From contig NZ_LT906450.1 of assembly GCF_900187265.1 (NCBI RefSeq), positions 2,595,444 through 2,659,443 on the forward strand: a stretch of 64,000 bases of DNA, read 5' to 3'. Shown here one piece after another: positions 9,122-17,657 of the stretch (its first letter is position 1; the number at the start of each line of letters is the position of its first letter). The stretch is from Rhodococcus rhodochrous (GTDB taxonomy: Bacteria; Actinomycetota; Actinomycetes; Mycobacteriales; Mycobacteriaceae). Made by a program: the position numbers and the translations under genes. A model generated the notes under the pieces. That model was not told the origin of the DNA and did not search any database. It saw nothing but the letters and a program-made list of their open reading frames with translations.

Positions 9122-10027
9122 ATGCCCACTCCCTATCTCGACGACCTGGACCGGGAACCGGTACTGAGCTCGCGCCGGACCCGCATCACCATCACCAGCG
9201 GCCCCAACCGATGGAGTCGCAAGCAGCACAAGGTGTCCGACGCCGTCGACTTCTGGTCCTTTGCCGGGGCCGCCGCGAACGTCATCATGCAGCTCGGCTG
9301 GCCCGAGGTGGCGTACGGCGTCATGGAGAGCAAGGTCGAATCCGGTTCGCTGGTCAAGCACCCGTGGAAGCGGGCCCGCACCACCGCCACCTACCTGGCT
9401 GTGGCGATCCTCGGCAACGACGAGGACCGCAAGGCCTACCGCGAGGCCGTCAACGGTGCCCATCGGTTCGTGCGATCCGACGAGAACAGCCCGGTCAAGT
9501 ACAACGCGTTCAACCGCGAACTGCAGCTGTGGGTCGCTGCCTGCCTGTACATCGGCATCGAGGACATGTACCAGTTGCTGCGCGGCAAGCTCGACGACGA
9601 GCAGCTCGAGGAGTTCTACTGCACCGGTTCCACCCTCGGCACAACCCTGCAGGTCACCGAGGACATGTGGCCCGCGACGCGGGCCGATTTCGACAGGTAC
9701 TGGAACATCGCCTGCGAGCGGGTCGTCTTCGACGAGACCACCAAGGCGTATTTGATGGACCTGGTCGATCTGAAGATGATCAACTGGCCGATGCGCCTGA
9801 TGTTCCGGAATCTCCTGCGTTTCCTCACCATCGGGAGCCTGCCCCCGATCTTCCGGGAAGCGCTCGACCTGGAATGGAGCGAAGCCGACCGCCGACGCTA
9901 CGAGCACTTGTTCGTGTTCGTCTCGTTCGTCAATCGGTTTATCCCGCGTTTCCTGCGGCACGGCGGAAGCGAAGCGCTCGTCGCCGATCTGCGTCGCCGC
10001 GTCAAGTCCGGTCGCAATCTGATCTGA
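9122..10027 (+). CDS. DUF2236 / MpaB-like oxygenase-family protein
   Basis: A 301-residue protein with the all-helical pattern of the DUF2236 family (MpaB / latex-clearing-protein-like catalytic domain), including PWKRARTTATYL and the NRELQLWVAACLYIGIEDMY block. Family members are haem proteins or putative oxygenases. The Shine-Dalgarno gaggaga lies 7 bp before the ATG. It follows the mce operon by 23 bp and precedes a second DUF2236 gene, so both are probably co-transcribed with mce and may act on the imported lipid. That link is inferred from position. Confidence 0.8.
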   Translation: MPTPYLDDLDREPVLSSRRTRITITSGPNRWSRKQHKVSDAVDFWSFAGAAANVIMQLGWPEVAYGVMESKVESGSLVKHPWKRARTTATYLAVAILGNDEDRKAYREAVNGAHRFVRSDENSPVKYNAFNRELQLWVAACLYIGIEDMYQLLRGKLDDEQLEEFYCTGSTLGTTLQVTEDMWPATRADFDRYWNIACERVVFDETTKAYLMDLVDLKMINWPMRLMFRNLLRFLTIGSLPPIFREALDLEWSEADRRRYEHLFVFVSFVNRFIPRFLRHGGSEALVADLRRRVKSGRNLI

Positions 10028-10034
10028 CAGGCGC

Positions 10035-10754
10035 ATGACCGTTCCAGACACCGACATCGACCCGGATGGGTTGTTGCGGCGCTACCTGCACGACCGGCGT
10101 TTCCTGCTCGCCCTGCCGCGGGCGGTGGCGCTGCAGATGCTGCATCCGGCGATCGCGGCGGGCATGGACCACTCGCGGACGCCGCGCCGGCTCTGGTTGC
10201 ACAAACGCCGGACGGTGCCGGTGCTCGTCCGTGCCGCCTACGACGACCGTCACATCCGCCCGATCGTCCGGTTCGCGCACGAGGACGTGAAGGGAACGGA
10301 CGACCTCGGCCGCCGGTACCACGCGCTCGACCCGGATGTCTTCTTCTTCCAGCACGCCACCTACGTCGACACGCTCGTGACGATGATCGACGTCTTCGTC
10401 CGTCGCCTCGAGGTGGGGGAGAAGGAGGCGCTCTACCTGGACAGTTGCGCGTGGTACCGGCGTTACGGCATCTCCGATCGGCGGATGCCGCAGGACTGGG
10501 CGGAGTTCACGGACTATTTCGACGACACCTGCGCCTCGGTCCTGGCCCGCACACCCAGCGGCGACCGCTACCGCGACCAGATCTTGCAGCCCCGCGACTG
10601 GGTGCAGCGTGGGATCCCGGCCCGGGTCGTCCGCGCGCTGCTGCACCCGGCCGCGCGCACGCTGTGGGAGGTCGACGTCGGCGCCGCCCATCGACGCGCA
10701 CTCACGGCGTATGCGACGTACCGGCGCCTGCGTCGAGGACCGATCACGCGGTAA
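10035..10754 (+). CDS. DUF2236 / MpaB-like oxygenase-family protein, shorter paralogue
   Basis: A 239-residue protein of the same DUF2236 family, recognised from the N-terminal LLRRYLHDRRFLLALPRAVA and the YHALDPDVFFFQHATYVDT block. It starts 7 bp after the previous DUF2236 gene, indicating one operon. It is much more diverged from its neighbour than a recent tandem duplicate would be. The reaction is unknown. The Mce-linked position suggests oxidation of a lipid or isoprenoid substrate (inference). Confidence 0.8.
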   Translation: MTVPDTDIDPDGLLRRYLHDRRFLLALPRAVALQMLHPAIAAGMDHSRTPRRLWLHKRRTVPVLVRAAYDDRHIRPIVRFAHEDVKGTDDLGRRYHALDPDVFFFQHATYVDTLVTMIDVFVRRLEVGEKEALYLDSCAWYRRYGISDRRMPQDWAEFTDYFDDTCASVLARTPSGDRYRDQILQPRDWVQRGIPARVVRALLHPAARTLWEVDVGAAHRRALTAYATYRRLRRGPITR

Positions 10755-10819
10755 CCGCACCGCGGATCGACAGAACGGATCATCACCCGGCACCGCGTCG
10801 GGTCCATCAGGAGGTAAGT

Positions 10820-11863
10820 GTGGGAGTCGAGGTTTCCGTCGAGGGGCTGACCAAGTCCTTCGGCTCGCAACGTATCTGGCAGGACGTGACGTTGACGTTG
10901 CCGGCCGGTGAGGTCAGTGCGCTGCTCGGTCCGTCGGGTACCGGTAAGTCGGTGTTCCTCAAGTCGTTGATCGGTCTGTTGCGCCCGGAGGAGGGCTCGA
11001 TCGTCATCGACGGCACCGATATCCTGCAGTGCTCGAGCAAGGAGCTCTACGAGATCCGCAAGCTGTTCGGGGTGTTGTTCCAGGACGGGGCGTTGTTCGG
11101 GTCGATGAACCTCTACGACAATGTCGCCTTCCCGCTGCGCGAGCACACCAAGAAGACCGAATCGGAGATCCGGCAGATCGTGATGAGCAAGCTCGAGCTC
11201 GTCGGTCTGCTCGGCGCCGAGGACAAGCTGCCCGGTGAGATCTCCGGGGGGATGCGCAAGCGTGCCGGCCTGGCCCGCGCGTTGGTGCTCGATCCGGAGA
11301 TCATCCTGGTCGACGAGCCGGATTCGGGTCTCGATCCGGTGCGCACCACCTACATTTCGCAGACGTTGATCGACATCAACGCCGAGATCGATGCGACGAT
11401 CCTGATCGTGTCGCACAACATCAATCTGGCGCGCACGGTGCCGGACAACATCGGCATGTTGTTCCGTCGGCAGTTGGTGATGTTCGGTCCGCGTGAGGTG
11501 TTGTTGACCTCGGACGAGCCGGTGGTCAAGCAGTTCCTCAACGGCACGATGATCGGTCCGATCGGGATGTCGGAGGAGAAGGACGAGGCGACGATGGCGC
11601 ACGAGCAGGCGCTCGTCGATGCCGGTCATCATGCCGGTGGTGTGGACGATATCGAGGGGATCGTGCCGCAGATGCAGGCCACGCCAGGGATGCCGGAGCG
11701 GCAGGCGGTGGCGCGTCGGCAGGAGCGGGTGCGCTCGATCCTGCACACCCTGCCCCCGGCCGCCCGGAGCGCCATCCTCGAGGACATGGATTCTCAGCGT
11801 CGAACCACGGCGTTCACGGGGTCCGACGCGCCCACCGAACTGATTCCGGTGGTGCTGCGTTAG
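10820..11863 (+). CDS. mceG: MceG ABC-transporter ATPase
   Basis: A 347-residue ATPase. The GTG start at 10820 has a strong Shine-Dalgarno (aggagg, 10809-10814). Visible motifs are Walker A GPSGTGKS, the signature SGGMRKR, Walker B ILVDEPDSGLDP and the switch SHN. These fit MlaF/MceG, the shared energising subunit of actinobacterial Mce importers. A C-terminal extension of roughly 90 residues beyond the nucleotide-binding domain is typical of MceG. It is 65 bp after the second DUF2236 gene, so it may belong to the mce transcript; in mycobacteria mceG lies apart from the mce operons. Its stop overlaps the converging LuxR gene by 4 bp. Confidence 0.93.
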   Translation: MGVEVSVEGLTKSFGSQRIWQDVTLTLPAGEVSALLGPSGTGKSVFLKSLIGLLRPEEGSIVIDGTDILQCSSKELYEIRKLFGVLFQDGALFGSMNLYDNVAFPLREHTKKTESEIRQIVMSKLELVGLLGAEDKLPGEISGGMRKRAGLARALVLDPEIILVDEPDSGLDPVRTTYISQTLIDINAEIDATILIVSHNINLARTVPDNIGMLFRRQLVMFGPREVLLTSDEPVVKQFLNGTMIGPIGMSEEKDEATMAHEQALVDAGHHAGGVDDIEGIVPQMQATPGMPERQAVARRQERVRSILHTLPPAARSAILEDMDSQRRTTAFTGSDAPTELIPVVLR

Positions 11864-12924
11864 ATAGGGGACGACAGCGACGGCCGGGGCATCTGCCGGC
11901 CGGCCAACCGAGCGACGAGTTCCGCGCGACTACCCGCTCCCGTCTTCGCATAGACGGATTTGAGGTGGTCGTGCACCGTGTTCGGCGTGATGCCCCGGTG
12001 CCGAGCGATCTCGGCCGTCGACAGTCCGCTCAGCACGTCGGTGCACACCTCGCACTCGCGTGCGGTCAGCGCGTACGCGGCGAACAGCACCTCTGTGAGC
12101 TCACTGTCGGCCGCGGGTTCGATGGTGACCGCCGTGCGGGATTCGTCGCCGTCGGTGCTCAACGGCGCTGCACGGACGACGATCCAGCCTCCACCCTCGT
12201 TGCGGATACGCGCCCGGAACACTCCGGTCGAACTCGCCCGAGCCCCGAACGTTGCCGCCCGCAACAGCAGTGCCAACCGCACGGGACCGGCGAGCCGTTC
12301 CTCCCATGCCCGCGCCGCGACCGTCGATGCGACCGGCTCACCCGCTGGATCCGTCACGATCACGGCCGGTCCCGGATCGGCTCCGGGGCGTGCACGCAGG
12401 GTGTGGACGGCGGCCGCCCGGGTCGCGGCCGCCAGCGCCGGCGCGACCATCGTCAGGATCTCCAGCTCCCGATCCGTGAAGTCCGGTCCCGATCGGACGA
12501 AACCGGCCGATCCCCAACACAACCCGTCCACCGTGAAGACGACCCGCACCTCACGGTCGAGTCCGAGTGGGCGCCACACCGCAGCGTGCCGGAGGCTGTG
12601 GGCGAGTTCGGTCGACGGTAGATCCGAGGCCCGCACCACCGTTCGTCCACTGCGGGCGATGTCTGCGAACGTCGCGGGATCGTGTCCACCGCATTCCGAT
12701 TCGGCGAGTAGTGGCTCGTACTCACCGGGAATGCGGTTGCGCCCACTCGTCATCGAACCGAACGCCAGGGTCAGGGGATCGAACAGCGCCCAGCACGTCA
12801 GCTCGCTGCGTACGGTGCGATCGACCAGTTCGATGGCACGCTGGTGCAGTGCGGTGACGCCGGCGCCGGTGCCCGCGAACTCCAGGATCTCGCGGCGTAG
12901 CCGCTCCGCCCGCACTTCGAGCAT
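11860..12924 (-). CDS. LuxR-family transcriptional regulator with GAF-like N-terminal domain
   Basis: A 354-residue regulator. The C-terminal 65 residues form a LuxR/FixJ HTH (LTARECEV, STAEIARHRGITPNTVHDHL). The N-terminal part resembles GAF-type sensor domains of stand-alone actinobacterial LuxR regulators. I chose the ATG at 12924; a further in-frame start at 13020 would run into the oppositely oriented cupin gene. It is divergent from the cupin/DUF1304 pair with an 88-bp shared promoter region, so control of that pair is plausible. The ligand is unknown. Confidence 0.85.
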   Translation of the reverse strand: MLEVRAERLRREILEFAGTGAGVTALHQRAIELVDRTVRSELTCWALFDPLTLAFGSMTSGRNRIPGEYEPLLAESECGGHDPATFADIARSGRTVVRASDLPSTELAHSLRHAAVWRPLGLDREVRVVFTVDGLCWGSAGFVRSGPDFTDRELEILTMVAPALAAATRAAAVHTLRARPGADPGPAVIVTDPAGEPVASTVAARAWEERLAGPVRLALLLRAATFGARASSTGVFRARIRNEGGGWIVVRAAPLSTDGDESRTAVTIEPAADSELTEVLFAAYALTARECEVCTDVLSGLSTAEIARHRGITPNTVHDHLKSVYAKTGAGSRAELVARLAGRQMPRPSLSSPI

Positions 12925-13012
12925 GAGCCCAGTATGCGCCGGATCCGGGAGACGGGAGCATCCCCGATTCAGGGGATGGTTCGGCTGCTTCTGAGTCCCT
13001 AGCGTCGCAGTT

Positions 13013-13471
13013 GTGTCCACGATTCATCTCGAACGGGCCGGTACCGGCAGGCGATTGTCGATGCCGGACGCCGTCGTCACCGTCCTGTCGTCCGGTGAAC
13101 ACACCGGCGACGCCTACGAGCTCATGCTGGTCGAGGCCCCCTGCGGCAGCCCACCGCCCCTGCACTCCGAGCCTTGGCCCAAGACCTTCCACCTGCTGCG
13201 CGGCCGGATCCTCGTTCTGCTCGACGGTGAGGGCTGCGAACTCGCCACCGGTGACACGCTCACCATCGAGGCGGGAACGATGAACAGCTTCTCGGTCCTC
13301 ACCGACGATGCGGTCTTTCTCCTCGTCTGTCCCGGGACCGGGATGAGCGGCTTCTTCACCGATGTCGACGCCTTGGGGAAGCAGTACCTGCCCGAGGACG
13401 CGCTGATGAGCAGGTTCGGGCAGATCGCCACCCGTTACGGCATCCGATTCGCCGAGGAGGTCTTGCCATGA
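13013..13471 (+). CDS. Cupin-domain protein
   Basis: A 152-residue protein with a single small beta-barrel: PPLHSEPWPKTFHLLRGRIL as cupin motif 1 and GDTLTIEAGTMNSF as motif 2. Only some metal-binding His/Glu positions are kept. GTG start at 13013. The stop overlaps the start of the DUF1304 gene, so the two are co-transcribed. They are divergent from the LuxR regulator, their likely controller. The substrate cannot be inferred. Confidence 0.78.
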   Translation: MSTIHLERAGTGRRLSMPDAVVTVLSSGEHTGDAYELMLVEAPCGSPPPLHSEPWPKTFHLLRGRILVLLDGEGCELATGDTLTIEAGTMNSFSVLTDDAVFLLVCPGTGMSGFFTDVDALGKQYLPEDALMSRFGQIATRYGIRFAEEVLP

Positions 13472-13872
13472 TCGTCGTTGCGCAACTCGCGGCCCTCGCC
13501 GCCGCCGCGGTGCACCTGCTGGCCTTCGTGTGGGAGACGATCCTCTTCCGCCGTCCGAGCATCCACCGGGACGTGTTCCGCATCCCGACCGAGGACGTCC
13601 GGCCGGTGCGGATGTGGGCGTTCAACGTCGGCTTCTACAACCTCTTTCTCGGCTCCGGAGCGCTCGCCGGGGTGATCCTGTGGTGGACCGGCCACGAGGC
13701 GCCGGGCCGCACGCTCGTCGTCTACACGTGCACATTCATGTTCCTGGCCGGGATCGCACTGTTCGCCTCGGATCGGATGGCGATGAGCCGTCCGCGGGGA
13801 GCCGGGGTGGTGGGGTCGCTCTGTCAGAGCGTGCCGTCGCTGGTCGCGCTCGTGGCGCTGGCGCTGGCGTAG
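13468..13872 (+). CDS. DUF1304 family membrane protein
   Basis: A 134-residue membrane protein with four hydrophobic segments. The HLLAFVWETILF and AFNVGFYNLFLGSGAL blocks are characteristic of DUF1304, a family of unknown function. Its ATG overlaps the cupin stop. A strong stem-loop 22 bp downstream probably ends the cupin-DUF1304 transcript. Confidence 0.85.
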   Translation: MIVVAQLAALAAAAVHLLAFVWETILFRRPSIHRDVFRIPTEDVRPVRMWAFNVGFYNLFLGSGALAGVILWWTGHEAPGRTLVVYTCTFMFLAGIALFASDRMAMSRPRGAGVVGSLCQSVPSLVALVALALA

Positions 13873-13893
13873 AAGCGGCGCGGCCGACGATTT

Positions 13894-13930
13894 GGTGTTC
13901 TCGACCTCGCTCAGCGCGGTCGGGAACACC
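13894..13930 (+). terminator. Stem-loop after the DUF1304 gene
   Basis: Arms of 13 bases (ggtgttctcgacc and ggtcgggaacacc, one mismatch) around an 11-base loop. It has no clear T-run. Its loop-side sequence cgacctcgct recurs in the hairpin at 14721-14771. Confidence 0.6.
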
Positions 13931-13959
13931 GGATTCGTGGCATGTGTGAGGGTAGGGGC

Positions 13960-14719
13960 GTGAACCCCGCGCACCAGCAGTCGCATGCTTCTGTTCGCTT
14001 CGAGTGGGGCCTGTCCGGAGCGGTTGCTCTCGGGGCCTCCGACATCTCGGTCGTGGTGGACGTGCTGTCGTTCACTACGACGCTGTCGGTCGCCGCGGAT
14101 CGTGGAATCGAGGTGTTGCCGTACTGGGCGAGAGACGATTCGGCCGCCGAGTACGCCGCGCGACATGATGCCGTCCTGGCGGTCGGGCGTAGCCGAGCGG
14201 AGGCGGGGGAGGTGAGCCTGTCTCCGCGCACCGTTCGCGACGCCGACAACCTGCATCGCCTCGTTCTGCCCTCGCCGAACGGGTCGTCGATCGCATACTT
14301 GCCGGCTACGTCGTCGACTGTCGTCGTCGGAGCGTGCCTGCGCAATGCCACTGCGGTGGCAGCATGGATCGCGGAAGTGCTGTCGGAGGGTGCGACCGTG
14401 GCAGTGATCGCCGCCGGCGAGAAGTGGCCCGACGGGTCTCTGCGACCGTGCGTCGAAGATCTGTGGGGTGCGGGCGCGGTGCTTGCCGACGTGTTGGTTC
14501 GGCGTCCGGAACTGACCGCGTCGACCGAGGCCGAGATGGCAGTGGCCGCCTGGCATGCAGTTTCGAGGCAATGTGAACTCGTCATTGGAAGCATGCGCAT
14601 CCGGTCGGGAGCTGATCGACATGGGATACGAATCCGATGTCGCCGTGGCAGCGGAGGTCGATCGGAGTGCGACCGTGCCCGTGCTCGTCGGCGATCGCTT
14701 CGTGGACCACAGGGGATAG
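13960..14719 (+). pseudogene. comB: ComB-like 2-phosphosulfolactate phosphatase, frameshifted
   Basis: Residues 1-200 in the first frame match the ComB family (VVVDVLSFTTTLSVA, VLPSPNGSS, GEKWPDGSLRP, EDLWGAGAVLADVL). At about 14560 the match moves to the next frame, where NSSLEACASGRELIDMGYES and the remaining C-terminal residues continue to the TAG at 14717-14719. Removing one T from the TTT at 14561-14563 restores a continuous product ending as the family does. Without that change the first frame runs on for some 250 unrelated residues antisense to pirin. The GTG at 13960 follows an AG-rich ribosome site; an ATG at 13942 is possible. It is either a real pseudogene or a base-calling error. 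Confidence 0.8.
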
Positions 14720-14720
14720 A

Positions 14721-14771
14721 CGATTCGGGTGGCTTCGACCTCGCTTTCCGGGGTCGAAACCACCCGAATCG
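14721..14771. terminator. Bidirectional stem-loop between comB-like gene and pirin
   Basis: A long hairpin with 20-base arms (14721-14740 and 14752-14771, one mismatch) lying exactly between two converging genes, 2 bp after the comB stop and 4 bp before the pirin stop. It suits termination in both directions. Confidence 0.75.
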
Positions 14772-14774
14772 CAA

Positions 14775-15755
14775 CTATCGGTCCAGGTCTTTCTCGTCCG
14801 AGCCGCGCACGGCGGGAATGGAACCGAATCGCCCGGCCTGGAAGTCCTCCATCGCCTCGATGATCTCGGCCCGGGTGTTCATGACGAACGGACCGGCCAT
14901 GACGACGCGTTCACGAATCGGCTTGCCGCCGAGCACGAACACCTCGAGGGCGTCGGTGCGCGAATCCTGCGTCGCGGCAGCAGAGATCGTCAGGCTCTCG
15001 CCCCTGCCGAAGACGGCCGTCTGTCCGGTGCGGATCGGACGGTGTTCCGGTCCGACCGCGCCATCGCCCGCGAGCACGTATGCCAGCGCGTTGAATTCGG
15101 GGTTCCACGGCAGGGTGACGCTCGCTCCCGGTGCCACGGTGGCGTGCAGCAGGGTGATCGGCGTGTGCGTCGAACCGGGGCCGCGGTGCCCGTCGAGCTC
15201 TCCGGCGATCACCCGGATGAGCGCGCCGCCGTCGGCCGAGGACAGCAGGGCGACCTCGCCGCCGCCGATGTCCTGGTACCGCGGTGCGACGAACTTCTCG
15301 GCCTTGGGCAGGTTCACCCACAACTGCACGCCGTGGAACAGTCCACCGCTGACCACGAGGTGTTCCGGTGGTGCTTCGATGTGCAGGATGCCGCTGCCGG
15401 CGGTCATCCACTGGGTGTCGCCGCCGCCGATGGTGCCGCCGCCTCCGTGGGAGTCGCGGTGCTGCATGATGCCGTCGATCATGTAGGTGACGGTCTCGAA
15501 GCCGCGGTGCGGATGCCAGGGCGTGCCTTTCGGTTCGCCGGGTGCGTAGTTCACTTCGCCCATCTGATCCATGTGGATGAACGGGTCGAGGTACTTCGTC
15601 TCGATGCCCGCGAACGCACGGCGGACGGGGAAGCCTTCGCCTTCGAAGCCACGCGGAGCGGTGGTCACCGACAGGACAGGACGCGAGAGCGCGTCGGGTG
15701 CGGGCTCTTCGACGCGGGGAAGAGCGAGAATGTTGTCGATGGTTACGGCGGGCAC
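14775..15755 (-). CDS. Pirin-family bicupin protein
   Basis: A 326-residue pirin. The N-terminal cupin has the metal-binding pattern HPHRGFETVTYMIDG, then H-R-D-S-H and the late Glu in ILHIEAPPEH. The C-terminal cupin and the final MNTRAEIIEAMEDFQAGRFG segment are typical of full-length bacterial pirins. Bacterial pirins are non-haem iron proteins, some with quercetinase activity; the substrate here is unknown. The GTG start is preceded by gagagggg. A near-perfect palindrome in the promoter suggests control by a MarR-like repressor. Confidence 0.9.
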   Translation of the reverse strand: MPAVTIDNILALPRVEEPAPDALSRPVLSVTTAPRGFEGEGFPVRRAFAGIETKYLDPFIHMDQMGEVNYAPGEPKGTPWHPHRGFETVTYMIDGIMQHRDSHGGGGTIGGGDTQWMTAGSGILHIEAPPEHLVVSGGLFHGVQLWVNLPKAEKFVAPRYQDIGGGEVALLSSADGGALIRVIAGELDGHRGPGSTHTPITLLHATVAPGASVTLPWNPEFNALAYVLAGDGAVGPEHRPIRTGQTAVFGRGESLTISAAATQDSRTDALEVFVLGGKPIRERVVMAGPFVMNTRAEIIEAMEDFQAGRFGSIPAVRGSDEKDLDR

Positions 15756-15774
15756 GGTAACCCCTCTCGGTCAT

Positions 15775-15794
15775 GTAGTTGATTTGTCAACTAC
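15775..15794. promoter_or_regulatory. Palindromic operator upstream of pirin
   Basis: Perfect 8-base arms gtagttga and tcaactac around tttg, 20 bp before the pirin start. The shape and AT-rich core are those of MarR/HxlR-family operators. The MerR gene transcribed in the opposite direction has its own, different palindrome. Confidence 0.6.
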
Positions 15795-15860
15795 CTTACT
15801 GCACTCAACCGCCGTCCTCCCCGGGTTGTTCCCACCCGAGGTGCGCCGCATCCACGACTT

Positions 15861-15883
15861 GACCCTGACGCAGCGTCAGGGTC
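15861..15883 (+). promoter_or_regulatory. MerR-type operator and probable leaderless promoter
   Basis: Perfect dyad of 11-base arms (gaccctgacgc / gcgtcagggtc) around one base. It sits between a -35-like TTGACC (15859-15864) and position 15884, giving the 19-bp spacer typical of MerR-regulated promoters. The predicted transcript would begin close to the ATG at 15896, so the mRNA may be leaderless. Autoregulation by the MerR protein is expected. Confidence 0.7.
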
Positions 15884-15895
15884 GATGCTGAAACC

Positions 15896-16735
15896 ATGAG
15901 GATCAGCGACTTGGCCCAGGCCGCAGGAACCACCGTTCGCGCCGTCCGGCATTACCACCGGCTCGGGCTCATGCCCGAACCCCCACGGACACCCAACGGA
16001 TACCGGGACTACGAACTGGCCGACCTGGTGCGGCTGCTGCGTATCCGCTGGCTCGCCCAGTCGGGTGTTCCACTGGGTTCGGTGGCGACCGTCCTCGGTG
16101 GCCACGTCACCGACAGCGACGACCACGACGCCGAGTCCGACCTCACCGCAGATCTCGAGTCGCTGCTCGAGGCGGCAGATACTCAGATCCGGACGCTGCA
16201 GGTCAAACGTGAGGCACTCGCCGCGATTCTCGAGCGTCACCGCGCCGGCGACCGGCTCTCGCCCTTGCCGGCACCGATCGTCGACGCGTTCGATGAACTC
16301 ATCGACGGCGAGGACGACCCGCACACCCGGACGTTGTTCGTGCGCGAACGCGACAGCTGGGAGATGCTCGCCCTCACCGGGCAGGCATCACCGGAGTATC
16401 TCGACGCCATGCGAACCCTGCTCGACGACCCCGAACAACGGCACGCCATGGTCGCCGTCTACCGACGCTTCGGTGCGCTCGCCGGGCAGGATTCCACCGC
16501 GGCGGCCGACGAGATCACCGCCGTCATCGACGGCATGACCGCGCTGCTCGACGACATCCCGATCATGGTGGAGGTGCTCGGTTCGTGGGCGGCCGAGGCG
16601 GCAACGGCTCTCGACTCGAACACCGAAGTGCTCGCCGAGTTCCTTCCGGACCCGGCACAGCAGGCCGTTGCAATCGGGTTCGTCCGGCGCGTCGCTGCAC
16701 AGTCGGGACCGCAACAGGACGGAGTGCGGGCATGA
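15896..16735 (+). CDS. MerR-family transcriptional regulator
   Basis: A 279-residue regulator. Residues 1-70 are a MerR winged HTH (MRISDLAQAAGTTVRAVRHY, then GYRDYELADLVRLLRIRWL). A coiled linker follows, then a roughly 180-residue C-terminal effector domain without a Cys metal-binding motif, so it more likely senses a small molecule than a metal. The upstream dyad fits autoregulation. Its stop overlaps the start of the following membrane-protein gene, which is the most likely target besides itself. Confidence 0.9.
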   Translation: MRISDLAQAAGTTVRAVRHYHRLGLMPEPPRTPNGYRDYELADLVRLLRIRWLAQSGVPLGSVATVLGGHVTDSDDHDAESDLTADLESLLEAADTQIRTLQVKREALAAILERHRAGDRLSPLPAPIVDAFDELIDGEDDPHTRTLFVRERDSWEMLALTGQASPEYLDAMRTLLDDPEQRHAMVAVYRRFGALAGQDSTAAADEITAVIDGMTALLDDIPIMVEVLGSWAAEAATALDSNTEVLAEFLPDPAQQAVAIGFVRRVAAQSGPQQDGVRA

Positions 16736-17568
16736 CCGAGCGCACCGTCCGGCTCGCCCACCGAACCGCCCTCGTCCTCACCGTGGTGGTGGCCTGTACC
16801 AACGCGGTCCTCGCCGCGTTCGGTGTCCTCACCCCGACGACCGCGCTGAAGTTCTGGCTCGGATTCGAGCTACCTCTCGGGATCCTGGTGCTGATCGTCG
16901 GAGCATTGCGCGTCCGAGTTCTGCGCCGATCCGGAACACCGCGGGCGGGGGTGCTCGACGAACTCGTCGGCCGCGTGCCCGCGACCCTGATCCGCGCAGA
17001 GTTGAGAAGCTACCGCGCACTGTGGTTCCTGATACGACGGCGTCGCGTCGGCGCCGGACCTGAGGTGACGACGATCGGCTACACCCGCGGCACGATGAGC
17101 GTGCCGATCGCGTGGCTCGTGGCATCGGGCATCGAGATCGCGGTGGTCCACATACTCGTGCCCTGGGAATGGCTGCGCTGGACGTTGCTGATCGTGTCGG
17201 TGTACTCGCTTCTTCCCCTCGTGGGGTGGCTCGCGGATCGTGTCGTCAACCCGCATCTTCTGACGCGGGACGGCCTGGTTCTGCGCTCCGGACATCAGGT
17301 CGTGGCCCATATCGACGCCGACAACCTGCAGCAATGCATCCCGTGCCATCGCTTCCAGCCGACGGAGACGGGCGTGGACGGCGAGGTGCTGTTCCTGCCC
17401 GGACCCGACGGCACCAACCTCGACCTCATCCTCGCGGAACCCGTCGAGGCCCTGCTGCCGGCCTTCTTCGAACACCGCCGCCGTCCGGCACTCGTGAGTC
17501 GGTTCGCGCTCCACGTCGACGATCCCACAGCGGCGCGCCGAGTGCTCGACGCCGCCCTCCTCGCCTGA
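16732..17568 (+). CDS. Membrane protein of unknown function, paired with MerR
   Basis: A 278-residue protein with hydrophobic segments at about residues 12-32, 40-58, 122-140 and 145-163, and a C-terminal soluble region of about 110 residues. I recognise no named family. The ATG at 16732 overlaps the MerR stop, so the two are translationally coupled. This suggests the membrane protein is the output of the MerR switch. Transport or envelope adaptation would be guesswork. Confidence 0.75.
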   Translation: MTERTVRLAHRTALVLTVVVACTNAVLAAFGVLTPTTALKFWLGFELPLGILVLIVGALRVRVLRRSGTPRAGVLDELVGRVPATLIRAELRSYRALWFLIRRRRVGAGPEVTTIGYTRGTMSVPIAWLVASGIEIAVVHILVPWEWLRWTLLIVSVYSLLPLVGWLADRVVNPHLLTRDGLVLRSGHQVVAHIDADNLQQCIPCHRFQPTETGVDGEVLFLPGPDGTNLDLILAEPVEALLPAFFEHRRRPALVSRFALHVDDPTAARRVLDAALLA

Positions 17569-17657
17569 CGCGAGGGTGAAATCGACGATTTCGTCCACCG
17601 AATCCGTTCCACAGGTGGTGACCTGCGTTTATCGTGTATGCGACGAACGGAGTCCCC

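Noticed and set aside
11860..13020. Longer LuxR reading from 13020
   Set aside because: It would overlap the divergent cupin start and adds 32 residues without conserved features.
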